A stretch of 64,000 bases of DNA, taken from NCBI GenBank assembly GCA_021792365.1, contig JAJYUT010000001.1:1-64000 (forward strand). Direction: 5' to 3'. Under the pieces are notes generated by a model. That model was not told the DNA's origin, did not search any database, and saw only the letters and a list, made by a program, of their open reading frames with translations. The translations under genes were made by a program, and so were the position numbers. Of the stretch, positions 17,159 through 25,589 are shown piece by piece (position 1 is the first letter of the stretch; each line of letters begins with the position of its first letter). The stretch is from Pseudomonadota bacterium (GTDB lineage: Bacteria; Pseudomonadota; Alphaproteobacteria; Dongiales; Dongiaceae).

Positions 17159-17739
17159 GCGTGACCGAGGCGGAGAAGGCGCTGATCGAGAGCCGGCGTC
17201 ACAAGCCGGAGCCGGGCAAGGATTTCTACGTCTTCGCCTACGGCTCGCTGATGTGGCGGCCGGACTTCCCGTTCGTCGCGGTCACCCCGGCGACGCTCTA
17301 CGGCTATCACCGCGCCTTCTGCATCACCTCCACGCATTACCGCGGCACCACCGAGCGGCCGGGCCTGGTGCTGGGCCTCGACCGTGGCGGGCGGTGCATC
17401 GGGCGGCTCTATCGCATCGGGCCGAGCGATGCCGCGGAGGTGGCGGAATACCTGCACCAGCGCGAGCTGATCACCGGCTGCTATGTGCCCAAGCACGTCT
17501 CGCTTCGCCTGCAGGACGGCGCGCGCACGGAGGGCCTCACCTATGTCGCGGACCGCGCGCATTATCAATATGCCGGCAAGCTCGACGAGCGGGCGGTCGC
17601 CGCGATCGTCCGCCACGCCACCGGCGTGATGGGCAGCAACCGCGACTATCTGCGCAACACGGTGCAGCATCTCGAGGAGATGGGCATCGGCGACACCAGC
17701 CTGCATCGGATCTTGCGGCTGGTGGAACAGGGGGAGTAA
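17155..17739 (+). CDS. Gamma-glutamylcyclotransferase (ChaC-like)
   Basis: A 194-residue protein with FYVFAYGSLMWRPDFPF, the ChaC glycine-loop motif, followed by GYHRAFCITSTHYRGTTERPGLVLGL and YLHQRELITGCYVPKHV, whose Glu is placed as the catalytic acid. ChaC enzymes release 5-oxoproline from gamma-glutamyl compounds, classically glutathione. Given the PuuB-like oxidase 190 bases downstream, hydrolysis of a gamma-glutamylated amine is an alternative. It starts within the stop codon of the EamA gene. Confidence 0.85.
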   Translation: MSVTEAEKALIESRRHKPEPGKDFYVFAYGSLMWRPDFPFVAVTPATLYGYHRAFCITSTHYRGTTERPGLVLGLDRGGRCIGRLYRIGPSDAAEVAEYLHQRELITGCYVPKHVSLRLQDGARTEGLTYVADRAHYQYAGKLDERAVAAIVRHATGVMGSNRDYLRNTVQHLEEMGIGDTSLHRILRLVEQGE

Positions 17740-17757
17740 CGCGCGCTTCCCTCCTCT

Positions 17758-17875
17758 GTCACCCCGGACAGCGCCGCACGCGAAGCGTGAGGCGATGATC
17801 CGGGCCTATGCGATATTGCGCCGACGCCGAGGGATCGCATGGGTCCCGGCTCTCGCTGCGCTCGGCCGGGATGAC
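17758..17875. repeat. Dispersed palindromic repeat family A, copy 3 (diverged left arm)
   Basis: The left arm (GTCACCCCGGACAGCG ... GATCCGGGCC) has drifted from the consensus, while the right arm (CATGGGTCCCGGCTC ... GGCCGGGATGAC) is standard. It lies between the ChaC-like and PuuB-like genes. Confidence 0.75.
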
Positions 17876-17930
17876 ATCGGGGTGTGGTGGCACCTTGGCA
17901 AGCTTCCCGCCCCTCGCCTATCTTCTCATC

Positions 17931-19211
17931 ATGGATACATTGGAGCATCCGCAATCCTACTACGTCGCGAGCGCGCGGCCGTTTCCGGCCTTGCCGGCGC
18001 TGCAGGGCGAGGCGCAGGCGGATGTCGCGATCATCGGCGGCGGCTATACCGGGCTTTCGGCGGCGCTCAACCTGGCTGAGCGCGGCTACCAGGTGGTGCT
18101 GATCGAGCAGGCGCGCATCGGCTGGGGCGCCTCGGGGCGCAATGGCGGGCAGATCAACACCGGCCTGCGCAAGGGTCCGATCGAGCTGGTCGCGCGCTAC
18201 GGCCGTGCGCGCGCCAAGGCGCTGTTCGACCTCGCCGAAGAGGGCCGCGCCATCATCCGCGAGCGCGTGGCGCGCCACGCCATACGCTGCGACCTCAAGG
18301 CCAACACCCTGCTGGTGGCGCATCGCCCGAAGGAGGAGGGCTGGATGCGCGCCGAGGTCGCGGCGCTGGAGCGCGAGTTCGGCTACAACAAGGCGCGCTT
18401 CATCCCGCGCGAGGAGCTGGACGAGCATATCGGCAGCGACGCGTTCCATTGCGGCATCGCGGATTGGGGCGGCGGGCATCTGCATCCGCTCAACTACGCG
18501 CTGGGCCTGGCGCAGGCGGCGATGGATGCGGGGGCACAGATTTATGAGGGCACGCGCGCCGTCGCGCTCGACGAGGCGCAGGGCAACGTCACCGTCACCA
18601 CCGATTCCGGGCGCATCAAGGCGGCCTATGCGGTGATCGCGTGCGACGCCTATCTCGGCAACCTGGAGCCGCGCATCGCGAGCAGGATCATGCCGATCGC
18701 GAACTTCCTGATCGCGACCGAGCCGCTCGGCGAGGAGGAGGCGCGCGCGCTCATCCCCAACGATGCCTGCGTGTGCGACAGCCGCTTCGTGGTGAACTAT
18801 TTCCGCCTGTCCGGCGACCGGCGCATGATCTGGGGCGGCGGCGAGAAATACACGCCGGCCCCGCCGCCCGACATTGCCGCCTTCGTGAAGCCGCACATGG
18901 TGCGGGTGTTCCCGCAGCTCGCGGCCAGGAAGATCGAATACGCCTGGTCCGGCATGGTCGGCATCACCATGAGCCGGCTGCCGAACCTGGGGCGCATCGG
19001 GAACGTCTTCTATGCCCAGGGCTATTCCGGCCAGGGCGTCGCCGTCACGGGCATCGCCGGCAAGCTGATCGCGGAAGCCTTGAGCGGGACTGCCGAGCGG
19101 TTCGACGTGTTCGCGAACCTGCCGCACCGCGCCTTCCCCGGCGGCACGTCGCTGCGCCACCCGCTGATGGTGCTGGCGATGCTGTGGTACGCGATGCGGG
19201 ACCGGCTATGA
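17931..19211 (+). CDS. FAD-dependent amine oxidoreductase, PuuB-like
   Basis: A 426-residue DAO-family flavoprotein. The dinucleotide motif DVAIIGGGYTGLSAALNLAERGYQVVLIEQ is near residue 30, followed by [16 protein letters not shown], the loop typical of gamma-glutamylputrescine oxidase PuuB and its relatives. The end has the FAD-closing segment YAQGYSGQGVAVTGIAGKLIAEA. The family oxidises a primary or secondary amine, giving aldehyde, ammonia and peroxide. With the ChaC-like enzyme just before it and the polyamine importer nearby, a gamma-glutamylated polyamine is a reasonable substrate, but no PuuA ligase or PuuC dehydrogenase is in the window. Confidence 0.82.
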   Translation: MDTLEHPQSYYVASARPFPALPALQGEAQADVAIIGGGYTGLSAALNLAERGYQVVLIEQARIGWGASGRNGGQINTGLRKGPIELVARYGRARAKALFDLAEEGRAIIRERVARHAIRCDLKANTLLVAHRPKEEGWMRAEVAALEREFGYNKARFIPREELDEHIGSDAFHCGIADWGGGHLHPLNYALGLAQAAMDAGAQIYEGTRAVALDEAQGNVTVTTDSGRIKAAYAVIACDAYLGNLEPRIASRIMPIANFLIATEPLGEEEARALIPNDACVCDSRFVVNYFRLSGDRRMIWGGGEKYTPAPPPDIAAFVKPHMVRVFPQLAARKIEYAWSGMVGITMSRLPNLGRIGNVFYAQGYSGQGVAVTGIAGKLIAEALSGTAERFDVFANLPHRAFPGGTSLRHPLMVLAMLWYAMRDRL

Positions 19212-19466
19212 GCGCGGCCTGGCGGCGGCCTTGAGCGCTTCCTTCACACCGGACGGCAGGTGATTCCAGTGGCAGTCGCGCAACGCGCCTTCCAGGGCGT
19301 AGAGCATGACCAAGGAGACCGCGCGCGGGAACGCGTGCTTGAGCCGGCGATAGGCGGCGAACGCGCCCAGCTTGCGCAAGGTTGCCGCGTCCTCGATGCC
19401 GACCTCGCGCAATTGGCGGAGGCTGGCCGGGCCGATATTCTTGAGGCGCAACAGATCGCTGGTCAT
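19206..19466 (-). CDS. TfoX C-terminal domain protein
   Basis: An 86-residue protein, essentially one TfoX/Sxy C-terminal domain: LKNIGPASLRQLREVGIEDAATLRKLGAFAAYRRLKHAF. This is a helix-hairpin-helix-like unit related to DNA-binding folds; in full Sxy it follows an N-terminal domain that is missing here. Free-standing copies are common in Alphaproteobacteria and their role is unknown. It converges on the PuuB-like gene with a six-base overlap and diverges from the panE-like gene. Confidence 0.82.
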   Translation of the reverse strand: MTSDLLRLKNIGPASLRQLREVGIEDAATLRKLGAFAAYRRLKHAFPRAVSLVMLYALEGALRDCHWNHLPSGVKEALKAAARPRS

Positions 19467-19494
19467 GGCCGGCGAGCATAAGGAAGCGGAGCGG

Positions 19495-20445
19495 ATGGTG
19501 AAAGTTCTGGTGATCGGCGCCGGCGGGGTCGGCGGGTATTTCGGCGGGCGGCTCATCCAGGCGGGGGCGGACGTCACCTTCCTGGTGCGCGAGAAGCGGG
19601 CGCGGCAACTGGCGGAAAGCGGCCTCGTCATCAAGAGCCCGCTGGGCGATGCGGCCATCCCGGCACGCACGCTGACAGCCACCGATCCGGGGCGGGCATT
19701 CGATCTCGTCATCATCACCTGCAAGTCCTACGACCTGGGATCGGCCATCGATGCCGCCGCGCCGCACATGCAAGCGGGCGCGGGGCTGGCGCTGCCGCTG
19801 CTCAACGGCATGGCGCATGTCGACGTGCTGCGGGAGCGCTTCGGCAAGGACCGCGTGCTGGGCGGGCTGTGCGGGATCTTCGCGATGCTCTCCTCGGCCG
19901 GCGAAGTGGTGCAGATGGAGGGCGTCGCGCCGCGCCTCTCCTTCGGCCGGTTCCAGGACCAGATCCGGCGCAATGTGCTGGAAGAGCCTGCGCGCGCGAT
20001 CGAGGCGATGATGAGCGCCGCGAACTTCGTCAGCAAGCGCGTGGAGCCGATCGAGCAGGGCCTGTGGGAGAAGTGGGTGATGCTGGCGGTGATGGCAGGC
20101 GGCACCTGCCTGATGCGCGGCAGCGTCGGCTCGATCGTCGCGACGGACGACGGCAAGGCGATCATGGAGGAATTGCTGGCGGAGACCGCGTCGATCGCGC
20201 GCGCGGCCAGCTATCCGCCCGCCGAGCAATACCTCTCCACCGTGCGCGGCATCCTGACCGCGGCGGGCTCGGGCGCGACCGCCTCCATGCTGCGCGACAT
20301 CCGGAAGGGCGGCGCGACCGAGGGCGAGCACGTCATCGGCGATTTGCTGCGCCGCGCGCGCGGCTTCGGGCTGTCCACGCCGCTGCTGCGCATCGCCAAC
20401 GCGCATGTGCAGACCTACGAGGCGGAGCGGGCGAAGGCCGGCTGA
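19495..20445 (+). CDS. Ketopantoate reductase-family protein
   Basis: A 316-residue NADPH-dependent reductase. VLVIGAGGVGGYFGGRLIQAGADVTFLVRE at the start is the Rossmann motif, LVIITCKSYDL matches the family's CK.YD loop, and LPLLNGMAHVDVLRERFG carries the substrate-contacting Asn. KWVMLAVMAGGTCLMRGSVG opens the helical C-terminal domain with its usual Lys. The family reduces 2-ketopantoate to pantoate for CoA synthesis, but many paralogues act on other 2-oxo acids, and no other pan genes are near. A GGAAGCGGAGC precedes the ATG. Confidence 0.82.
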   Translation: MVKVLVIGAGGVGGYFGGRLIQAGADVTFLVREKRARQLAESGLVIKSPLGDAAIPARTLTATDPGRAFDLVIITCKSYDLGSAIDAAAPHMQAGAGLALPLLNGMAHVDVLRERFGKDRVLGGLCGIFAMLSSAGEVVQMEGVAPRLSFGRFQDQIRRNVLEEPARAIEAMMSAANFVSKRVEPIEQGLWEKWVMLAVMAGGTCLMRGSVGSIVATDDGKAIMEELLAETASIARAASYPPAEQYLSTVRGILTAAGSGATASMLRDIRKGGATEGEHVIGDLLRRARGFGLSTPLLRIANAHVQTYEAERAKAG

Positions 20446-20473
20446 GCCGGAAAAAGCGGCGCCGGAGCGGCGT

Positions 20474-21034
20474 TCAGGCCGCCGCCGCACCCTCAAGACG
20501 GGCGACCACGCCGCCCAGCCGCGCGGCCGGCGGCGCGCCAAGCCGTGTGAAGGTATCGGCGAGGCGCCGGTAGTACCAGAGCGTTCCCTCGCGCCCCGCG
20601 GTGAACCGCTCGAATACCGCAGGGCCGATCCGCTCCAGGTCATGGAGGATCGCGGTCGCGTTGTGCAGCTTGTCGCAGCAGGAAACCAGCAGAACGGAGG
20701 CCGGCGCCGTATCGAGGTGCGTCAGGTAGCGCTCCTTGCGCTCGCGCCAGGGCGGCTTGGGGAACGTATCGGCGTCGGTGCAGCCGAGCACGATGTCGAG
20801 GACTCGCGCGCCGAAGCGTTGCGCGATGGCGGGCGCCTGGTCCCGCCCAACATCCTCGACGACGTCGTGGAGCAGGCCGGCAATCGCCTCATCTTCGTCG
20901 CCGTCGTGCTCCATCACCAGGCTGGAGACCGCCAGAAGATGCGAAAGATACGGTATGCTGGTGCCCTTTCGGACCTGGTCGCGGTGCACGCGCGCGGCGT
21001 AGGAGAGCGCTTCGGTGTAGCGTTCGGTCAACAT
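20474..21034 (-). CDS. HD-domain phosphohydrolase, RelA/SpoT hydrolase-like
   Basis: A 186-residue protein, start chosen at MLTERYTEAL because a GGAGGAG lies just upstream. HRDQVRKGTSIPYLSHLLAVSSLVMEHDGDEDEAIAGLLHDVVEDVG contains the His, HD and Asp ligands of the metal site (HLLAVS, LLHDVVED), and CCDKLHNATAIL has the later Asp. It matches the small stand-alone hydrolase part of RelA/SpoT proteins. Hydrolysis of (p)ppGpp or a related nucleotide is possible; the synthetase domain is absent. Confidence 0.82.
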   Translation of the reverse strand: MLTERYTEALSYAARVHRDQVRKGTSIPYLSHLLAVSSLVMEHDGDEDEAIAGLLHDVVEDVGRDQAPAIAQRFGARVLDIVLGCTDADTFPKPPWRERKERYLTHLDTAPASVLLVSCCDKLHNATAILHDLERIGPAVFERFTAGREGTLWYYRRLADTFTRLGAPPAARLGGVVARLEGAAAA

Positions 21035-21080
21035 GTCGTCTCCTCCGGCGCGCATCACGCGCGCGGAACGATGAATGCGT

Positions 21081-21914
21081 TCACTTCCCGCTGCCCGCGA
21101 CGTCCTGGGTGTCGCGGGTCAGGTAGTAGGCGAGCAGGATCGGCACGAAGGTGATCGCCATCACGATGATCGCGGCGACGTTGGTCACCGGGCGCTGATG
21201 CGGGCGGACCAGCTCCTTGAACATCCAGATCGGCAATGTCGTCTGCTGGCCCGCGGTGAAGGTGGTCACGATGATCTCGTCGAAGGACAGCGCGAAGGCC
21301 AGCATGCCGCCCGCCAGCAGGGCGGTCGCCAGGTTGGGCAGGACCACATGGCGAAAGGTCTGCAGCGAGTTGGCGCCGAGATCCATCGAGGCTTCCATCA
21401 TCGCGGGCGAGGAGCGCCGCAGGCGCGCGATCGCGTTGTTGTAGACCACCACGATGCAGAAGGTGGCGTGGCCGGCGACGATGGTCCAGTAGCTGAACGG
21501 GACGTCGGCGAGGTCGAAGGCCGCGCGCAGCGAGATGCCGGTGACGATGCCGGGCAGCGCGATCGGCAGCAGGATGAGCAAGGTCACCGATTCCTTGCCG
21601 AAGAACGAGAAGCGGTACATCGCCGCCGCCGCGAGCGTGCCGAGGATCAGCGCCGCGATGGTAGCGACGAAAGCGACCGAGACCGACAGCCACAGGGCAT
21701 CCCAGAAATCCCCGCGATTCATGATCACGCCGAACCACCTGGTGGTGAGTCCGGGCGGCGGGAAGGAATAGCTCTGCTCGTCGGTGGTGAAGCCGTAGAG
21801 CACGATGAACAGGATCGGCAGGTTGAGGAACAGGACCGCGAACCAGGCGCCCGCCTTCAGGCCGATCCCGGCCCGCGGCGTCGCGCGATCCAGGACGGCG
21901 GCCCTAGAGCGCAT
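21081..21914 (-). CDS. potC: Polyamine-type ABC transporter permease (PotC-like)
   Basis: A 277-residue inner-membrane protein with about six membrane segments. The cytoplasmic EAA loop that docks to the ATPase is [44 protein letters not shown] near the start and the length suit PotC/YdcV. Its start overlaps the end of the PotB-like gene by 11 bases, so it is the last gene of the importer operon. Spermidine/putrescine specificity is inferred from family and neighbours. Confidence 0.88.
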   Translation of the reverse strand: MRSRAAVLDRATPRAGIGLKAGAWFAVLFLNLPILFIVLYGFTTDEQSYSFPPPGLTTRWFGVIMNRGDFWDALWLSVSVAFVATIAALILGTLAAAAMYRFSFFGKESVTLLILLPIALPGIVTGISLRAAFDLADVPFSYWTIVAGHATFCIVVVYNNAIARLRRSSPAMMEASMDLGANSLQTFRHVVLPNLATALLAGGMLAFALSFDEIIVTTFTAGQQTTLPIWMFKELVRPHQRPVTNVAAIIVMAITFVPILLAYYLTRDTQDVAGSGK

Positions 21915-22851
21915 CGAAGGCTCCGAACCGTTTGGCGAGGGAGAGATAGATCGCCATGATCACGATCGGCGCCATCGCGAAGGCGGCGGCCATCGGGATG
22001 TCGCCGGCGGTGCCCTGGAACTGGTAGACCGCTTGGCCGATGAAGGGCCGCGACGAGCCGATCAATTGCGGGATGATGTAGTCGCCGAGGGTCAGCGAGA
22101 AGGTGAAGATCGAGCCCGCCGCAACGCCGGGGATCGCGAGCGGAAAGATCACCTTGCGGAAGGTCTGGCGCGGCCGGGCGCCGAGATCGCTGGACGCCTC
22201 GATGAAGGAGCGCGGCACGCGTTCCAAGGCCGCCTGCAGCGGCAGGATCATGTAGGGCAGCCAGATATAGACGAAGGTGACGCAGGTGCCGACATAGGAG
22301 GTGGAGAGCGAGGAACCCTGCAGGACCGGCAACGACAGCATCCAGTCCAGCAGCCAGCCCAGGCCCATTTCGTTGAAGGCCCAGTGGATCACGCCCTCCT
22401 TGGCGAGGATGAGGCGCCAGGAATAGACGCGCACCAGGTAGTTCGACCAGAGCGGCAGCATGACGGCGACATAGAACAGCGCCTTGGTCCGGCCGGTGGC
22501 GTAGCGCGCCATGTAATACGCGATCGGAAAAGCGATGATGCCGCAGATGACGGTGACGATCGCCGCCATCGCGAGCGTGCGGCCGATGATCGAGAGATTG
22601 ACCGCCCCGAACAGGCGCGCGTAGTTGCCCAAGGTCGGCTCGTAGATCACCTGGCCGGTGAAGTCGTCGACCTGGAAGAAGCTCTGCGCCAGCAGCGCGA
22701 ACAAGGAGCCGAGATAGACGATGCCGAGCCACAGCAACGGCGGCAGCAGGAACAGCATCAGCAGCAGACGGGGCCGCAGGTAGAAATAGGTGGAGAGGCG
22801 GCTGCCGAAGCTGCGGGGGCTCGGGGTGAGTGCTGCGGCTGCGGCCGTCAT
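21904..22851 (-). CDS. potB: Polyamine-type ABC transporter permease (PotB-like)
   Basis: A 315-residue permease starting [16 protein letters not shown], with a first membrane segment [23 protein letters not shown] and the EAA loop [61 protein letters not shown] is typical of PotB/YdcU proteins. A family A repeat separates it from the ATPase gene upstream, so the frame reaching back to 22995 is rejected because it would read through that repeat. Confidence 0.88.
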   Translation of the reverse strand: MTAAAAALTPSPRSFGSRLSTYFYLRPRLLLMLFLLPPLLWLGIVYLGSLFALLAQSFFQVDDFTGQVIYEPTLGNYARLFGAVNLSIIGRTLAMAAIVTVICGIIAFPIAYYMARYATGRTKALFYVAVMLPLWSNYLVRVYSWRLILAKEGVIHWAFNEMGLGWLLDWMLSLPVLQGSSLSTSYVGTCVTFVYIWLPYMILPLQAALERVPRSFIEASSDLGARPRQTFRKVIFPLAIPGVAAGSIFTFSLTLGDYIIPQLIGSSRPFIGQAVYQFQGTAGDIPMAAAFAMAPIVIMAIYLSLAKRFGAFDAL

Positions 22852-22869
22852 GACGCCACACCCCATCCT

Positions 22870-22993
22870 GTCATCCCGGCCGAGCGTAAGCGAGAGCCGG
22901 GACCCATGCGATCCGTCAGCATCACGGCGTAATGGTATGGGTCCCGGATCAGATCGTCGCGCGCTGATGCGCGCGCCGACTGTCCGGGATGAC
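22870..22993. repeat. Dispersed palindromic repeat family A, copy 4, inside the transporter operon
   Basis: Starts GTCATCCCGGCCGAGCG, has inner arms GCCGGGACCCATGCG and TATGGGTCCCGG, an extra inner hairpin (GCGCGCTGATGCGCGC), and ends TGTCCGGGATGAC. It sits between the ATPase and the first permease of one operon, where it could reduce or insulate permease expression. Confidence 0.85.
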
Positions 22994-23034
22994 ATACCGA
23001 GAAGGGGGTAAGCGCTTCGTCCATCGCCCCGCCC

Positions 23035-24060
23035 TCACCCGCCGAAGGTCATCAGATGCCGCGCGTCCCACCAGAGCGTGACCTTGCTGCCCTGCTCCGG
23101 CGCGTAGTGGGCGTCGCGGTTCTGCTGCACGACGGCGAGGTAGCCGCCGCCGGGGAGGCGGATGTCGAAGCGGGTGTTGGCGCCGAGATAGAGCAGGCTC
23201 TCGACCTCGCCCTCGACTCTCATCGCGCTCCCGGGCGCGGCGGCGCCGGCGGGGGCGAGATGGATCTTCTCCGGGCGGATCGAGCAGGCGCGGGCGGCGC
23301 CGGTCGCAGCGCGCGCGGCCTCGCCCTGCAGCAGGTTGCTGATTCCGACGAAGCCGGCGACGAACTCGGTCCTGGGCTTCTCGTAAAGCTCGGCGGGCGC
23401 GGCGATCTGCTCGATGCGGCCTTGATTGAAAACGGCGACCCGGTCGCTCATGGACAGCGCCTCGCCCTGGTCGTGGGTCACGTAGATGAAGGTGATGCCG
23501 ACCTGGCGCTGGATCGCCTTCAACTCCACCTGCATCTGCTCGCGCAGCTTGAGGTCGAGCGCGCCCAAGGGCTCGTCGAGCAGCAGCACGCTCGGCCGGT
23601 TGACCAGCGCGCGGGCCAGGGCGACACGCTGGCGCTGGCCGCCAGACAGTTGCGAGGGCTTGCGCGCGCCGAAATCGGCGAGCTTCACCATCGCCAGCAT
23701 CTCCTCCGCGCGCTTGGCGCGTTCGGCCGCCGGCACCTTGCGGATCATGAGCCCGTAGGCGACGTTCTCCCGCACGCTCATATGCGGGAACAGCGCGTAG
23801 TCCTGGAACACGGTGTTGACGTCGCGGTCATAGGGCGGGACGCCCGCCATGTCGCGGCCGTGGATCGCGACCAGGCCGGCGGTCGGCTGCTCGAAGCCGG
23901 CGATCAGGCGCAGGCAGGTGGTCTTGCCCGAACCGGAGGGGCCCAGCATCGCGAAGAACTCGCCGTCGAGGATGTCGAAGCTGACCTCGTCCACCGCCCT
24001 GACCGCGCCGTAGTGGCGCGAGACGGCGCGGAAAGACACGGCGATGGAAGGCTGGGGCAT
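23035..24060 (-). CDS. potA: Polyamine-type ABC transporter ATP-binding protein (PotA-like)
   Basis: A 341-residue ATPase: Walker A GPSGSGKTT near 39-47, Q-loop VFQDYALFPHMSV, signature LSGGQRQRVALARAL near 138-152, Walker B LLLDEPLGALD, and switch His in YVTHDQGEAL. The C-terminal TOBE_2 domain (IRPEKIHLA ... VEGEVESLLYLGANTRFDIRLPGG) is the part found in PotA/FbpC-type importers. It energises the two permeases downstream. The substrate-binding protein gene is upstream, separated by a strong hairpin. Confidence 0.93.
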   Translation of the reverse strand: MPQPSIAVSFRAVSRHYGAVRAVDEVSFDILDGEFFAMLGPSGSGKTTCLRLIAGFEQPTAGLVAIHGRDMAGVPPYDRDVNTVFQDYALFPHMSVRENVAYGLMIRKVPAAERAKRAEEMLAMVKLADFGARKPSQLSGGQRQRVALARALVNRPSVLLLDEPLGALDLKLREQMQVELKAIQRQVGITFIYVTHDQGEALSMSDRVAVFNQGRIEQIAAPAELYEKPRTEFVAGFVGISNLLQGEAARAATGAARACSIRPEKIHLAPAGAAAPGSAMRVEGEVESLLYLGANTRFDIRLPGGGYLAVVQQNRDAHYAPEQGSKVTLWWDARHLMTFGG

Positions 24061-24102
24061 GGCGTTTCTAGCTGGGCGTCCTGGATCGGGCGGGGCGATA
24101 GA

Positions 24103-24134
24103 ATCGGGGCGGATCGTCGCCGATCCGCCCCGAT
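24103..24134. terminator. Perfect 13-bp hairpin between the binding-protein and ATPase genes
   Basis: ATCGGGGCGGATC (24103-24115), a six-base loop, then its exact complement GATCCGCCCCGAT (24122-24134). There is no long T run on either side, so it may work as an mRNA-stabilising or partial-termination element. That would raise the amount of binding protein over the other importer parts, a known arrangement in importer operons. Confidence 0.75.
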
Positions 24135-24171
24135 GAAATCAAGTGGGCCAGAGCAGTCTGTCGCGTCAGAC

Positions 24172-25332
24172 TCAGCTGCCGCTTTGCACCGCCTGGTAGG
24201 CGGCGACCCAGTCGCGGTACGGCACGCATTCGCGGCCACCGCCGCAATCGCGCACCGGCGTCTTCCAGAAATGGATGCGCTTGAAGTTCTGGATGCCGTT
24301 GGTCTTGCAGCCCTGCTCGGTCAGGATCGGGTCGGCGCAGGCCGCAGGGACGGCCGGGACGCTGCCGAACCAGGCGGCGGTGCCGGCCTGGGCGTTATTC
24401 GAGAGCGAGTGATTGAGCCACATATAAGCGCAGTTGGGATGCGGCGCCTGGGCGTGCAACATGGTGGTGTCGGCCCAGCCGGTGGCGCCTTCCTTCGGCA
24501 CGGTCGAGCCGACCTTGATCTTGCCCGCCGCGCGCAAGGCGTTCACCTGATAGGGCCAGGAGGTCGAGGCGACGACGCCTTCGGAGGTGAAGTCGTCGAC
24601 CTGCGCGGCCGCGTCGCCCCAGTACTTGTTCACGATCAGGCGCTGCTGGCGCAGCAGGTCGACCGCGGCATCGAATTGGGGCTGGGTCAGGGCGTAGGGG
24701 TCCTGGATGCCGAGATCCGGTCGGTTGGTCTTGAGGTAGAGCGCCGCGTCGGCCACGTAGATCGGGCCGTAATAGGCCTGGACGCGGCCCTTGTTGGACT
24801 TGCCGTCGGGGAGCGTCTGCTCCTCGAACACAACGGACCAGCTTTGCGGCGCGTTCTCGAACACGTCGGCGTTGTACATCAGGACATTGGCGCCCCATTG
24901 CCATGGCACGCCGTAATGCTTGCCGTCCACCGTGTGCCACACCGCGCTCTGCAGGTTGGGATCGACCTTGCTCCAGTCCGTGATGAGCGCGGTGTTGATC
25001 TCCTGCACGGTCTGGCCGGCGATCAGGCGCAGGCTGGCGTCGCCCGAAGCGGTCACCAGATCGAACCCGCCGGCATTCATCAGCGAGACCATTTCATCGG
25101 AGCTGCCGGCCGTCTTGACCGTAACCTTGCAGCCGGTCGCCTGCTCGAACCCGGTCACCCAATCGTAGTTGGGATCGGATTCGCCGCGCTCGATATAGCC
25201 CGGCCAGGCTACGATCGACACTTCGCCCTCGCCTGGGCCGATGCTGGTCAGCATGTCGGCGCTTGCCGTCTGGCCGGCCACAACGAAAACCGCGGCCGTG
25301 ACGGCCGCCGTCAGCTTGTTGGCTTGAGACAT
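24172..25332 (-). CDS. potD: Polyamine-type ABC transporter substrate-binding protein (PotD-like)
   Basis: A 386-residue periplasmic protein with a signal peptide (MSQANKLTAAVTAAVFVVAGQTASA). GEVSIVAWPGYIERG, VTGFEQATGCKVTVKTAGSSDEMVSLM and FDLVTASGDASLRLIAGQTVQEIN are typical of the PotD/PotF/YdcS group, and VPWQWGANVLMYN resembles the hinge region. It has a strong AGGAGG eight bases before the ATG. First gene of the importer operon. The exact ligand (putrescine, spermidine, or a related amine) cannot be told. Confidence 0.88.
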   Translation of the reverse strand: MSQANKLTAAVTAAVFVVAGQTASADMLTSIGPGEGEVSIVAWPGYIERGESDPNYDWVTGFEQATGCKVTVKTAGSSDEMVSLMNAGGFDLVTASGDASLRLIAGQTVQEINTALITDWSKVDPNLQSAVWHTVDGKHYGVPWQWGANVLMYNADVFENAPQSWSVVFEEQTLPDGKSNKGRVQAYYGPIYVADAALYLKTNRPDLGIQDPYALTQPQFDAAVDLLRQQRLIVNKYWGDAAAQVDDFTSEGVVASTSWPYQVNALRAAGKIKVGSTVPKEGATGWADTTMLHAQAPHPNCAYMWLNHSLSNNAQAGTAAWFGSVPAVPAACADPILTEQGCKTNGIQNFKRIHFWKTPVRDCGGGRECVPYRDWVAAYQAVQSGS

Positions 25333-25449
25333 ATGCGTTGCCTCCTAGAGTTTTTTCCCCGTTGGAAACTCGACGATGGATCCGCGCACATCGTCGCGGT
25401 CCTTGGCCGGACAAGGCGGCAGCGAGGCATGACGAGCCGCGCCGGACCC

Positions 25450-25463
25450 TGACCAAGCGGTCA
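25450..25463. promoter_or_regulatory. Inverted repeat upstream of the transporter operon, candidate operator
   Basis: TGACC-aagc-GGTCA is a perfect five-base-arm palindrome about 118 bases before the substrate-binding protein start, in an otherwise gene-free gap. Short palindromes like this often bind a dimeric regulator. No regulator is encoded next to it. Confidence 0.3.
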
Positions 25464-25521
25464 ACGGTAGCCCGCCGCCAGTTAAATGTAAAATCCTGAA
25501 AAAGATCAAATTTGCGCAAAC

Positions 25522-25589
25522 AGGTTCCATGCGCGGGCAGGTTCATTGCGCGGGCAGGTTCAATGCGCGGGCAGGTTCATTGCGCGGGC
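25522..25589. repeat. Four tandem 17-bp repeats
   Basis: Units at 25522, 25539, 25556 and 25573 read AGGTTC-nnT-GCGCGGGC with only the two middle bases changing (CA, AT, AA, AT). The last unit includes the stop codon and final codons of the CobW-family gene, so the array looks like a tandem expansion of that gene's 3' end into the gap. Confidence 0.9.

Noticed and set aside
23056-25452. Long open frame on the plus strand (798 codons)
   Set aside because: It is antisense to the ABC ATPase and substrate-binding genes, which have clear motifs; GC-rich codon use leaves the opposite strand open. The translation is Ala/Arg/Asp/His-rich with no motif.
25522-25589. Tandem repeats as a CRISPR array
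   Set aside because: Units are 17 bases with no spacers and include a gene's stop codon.
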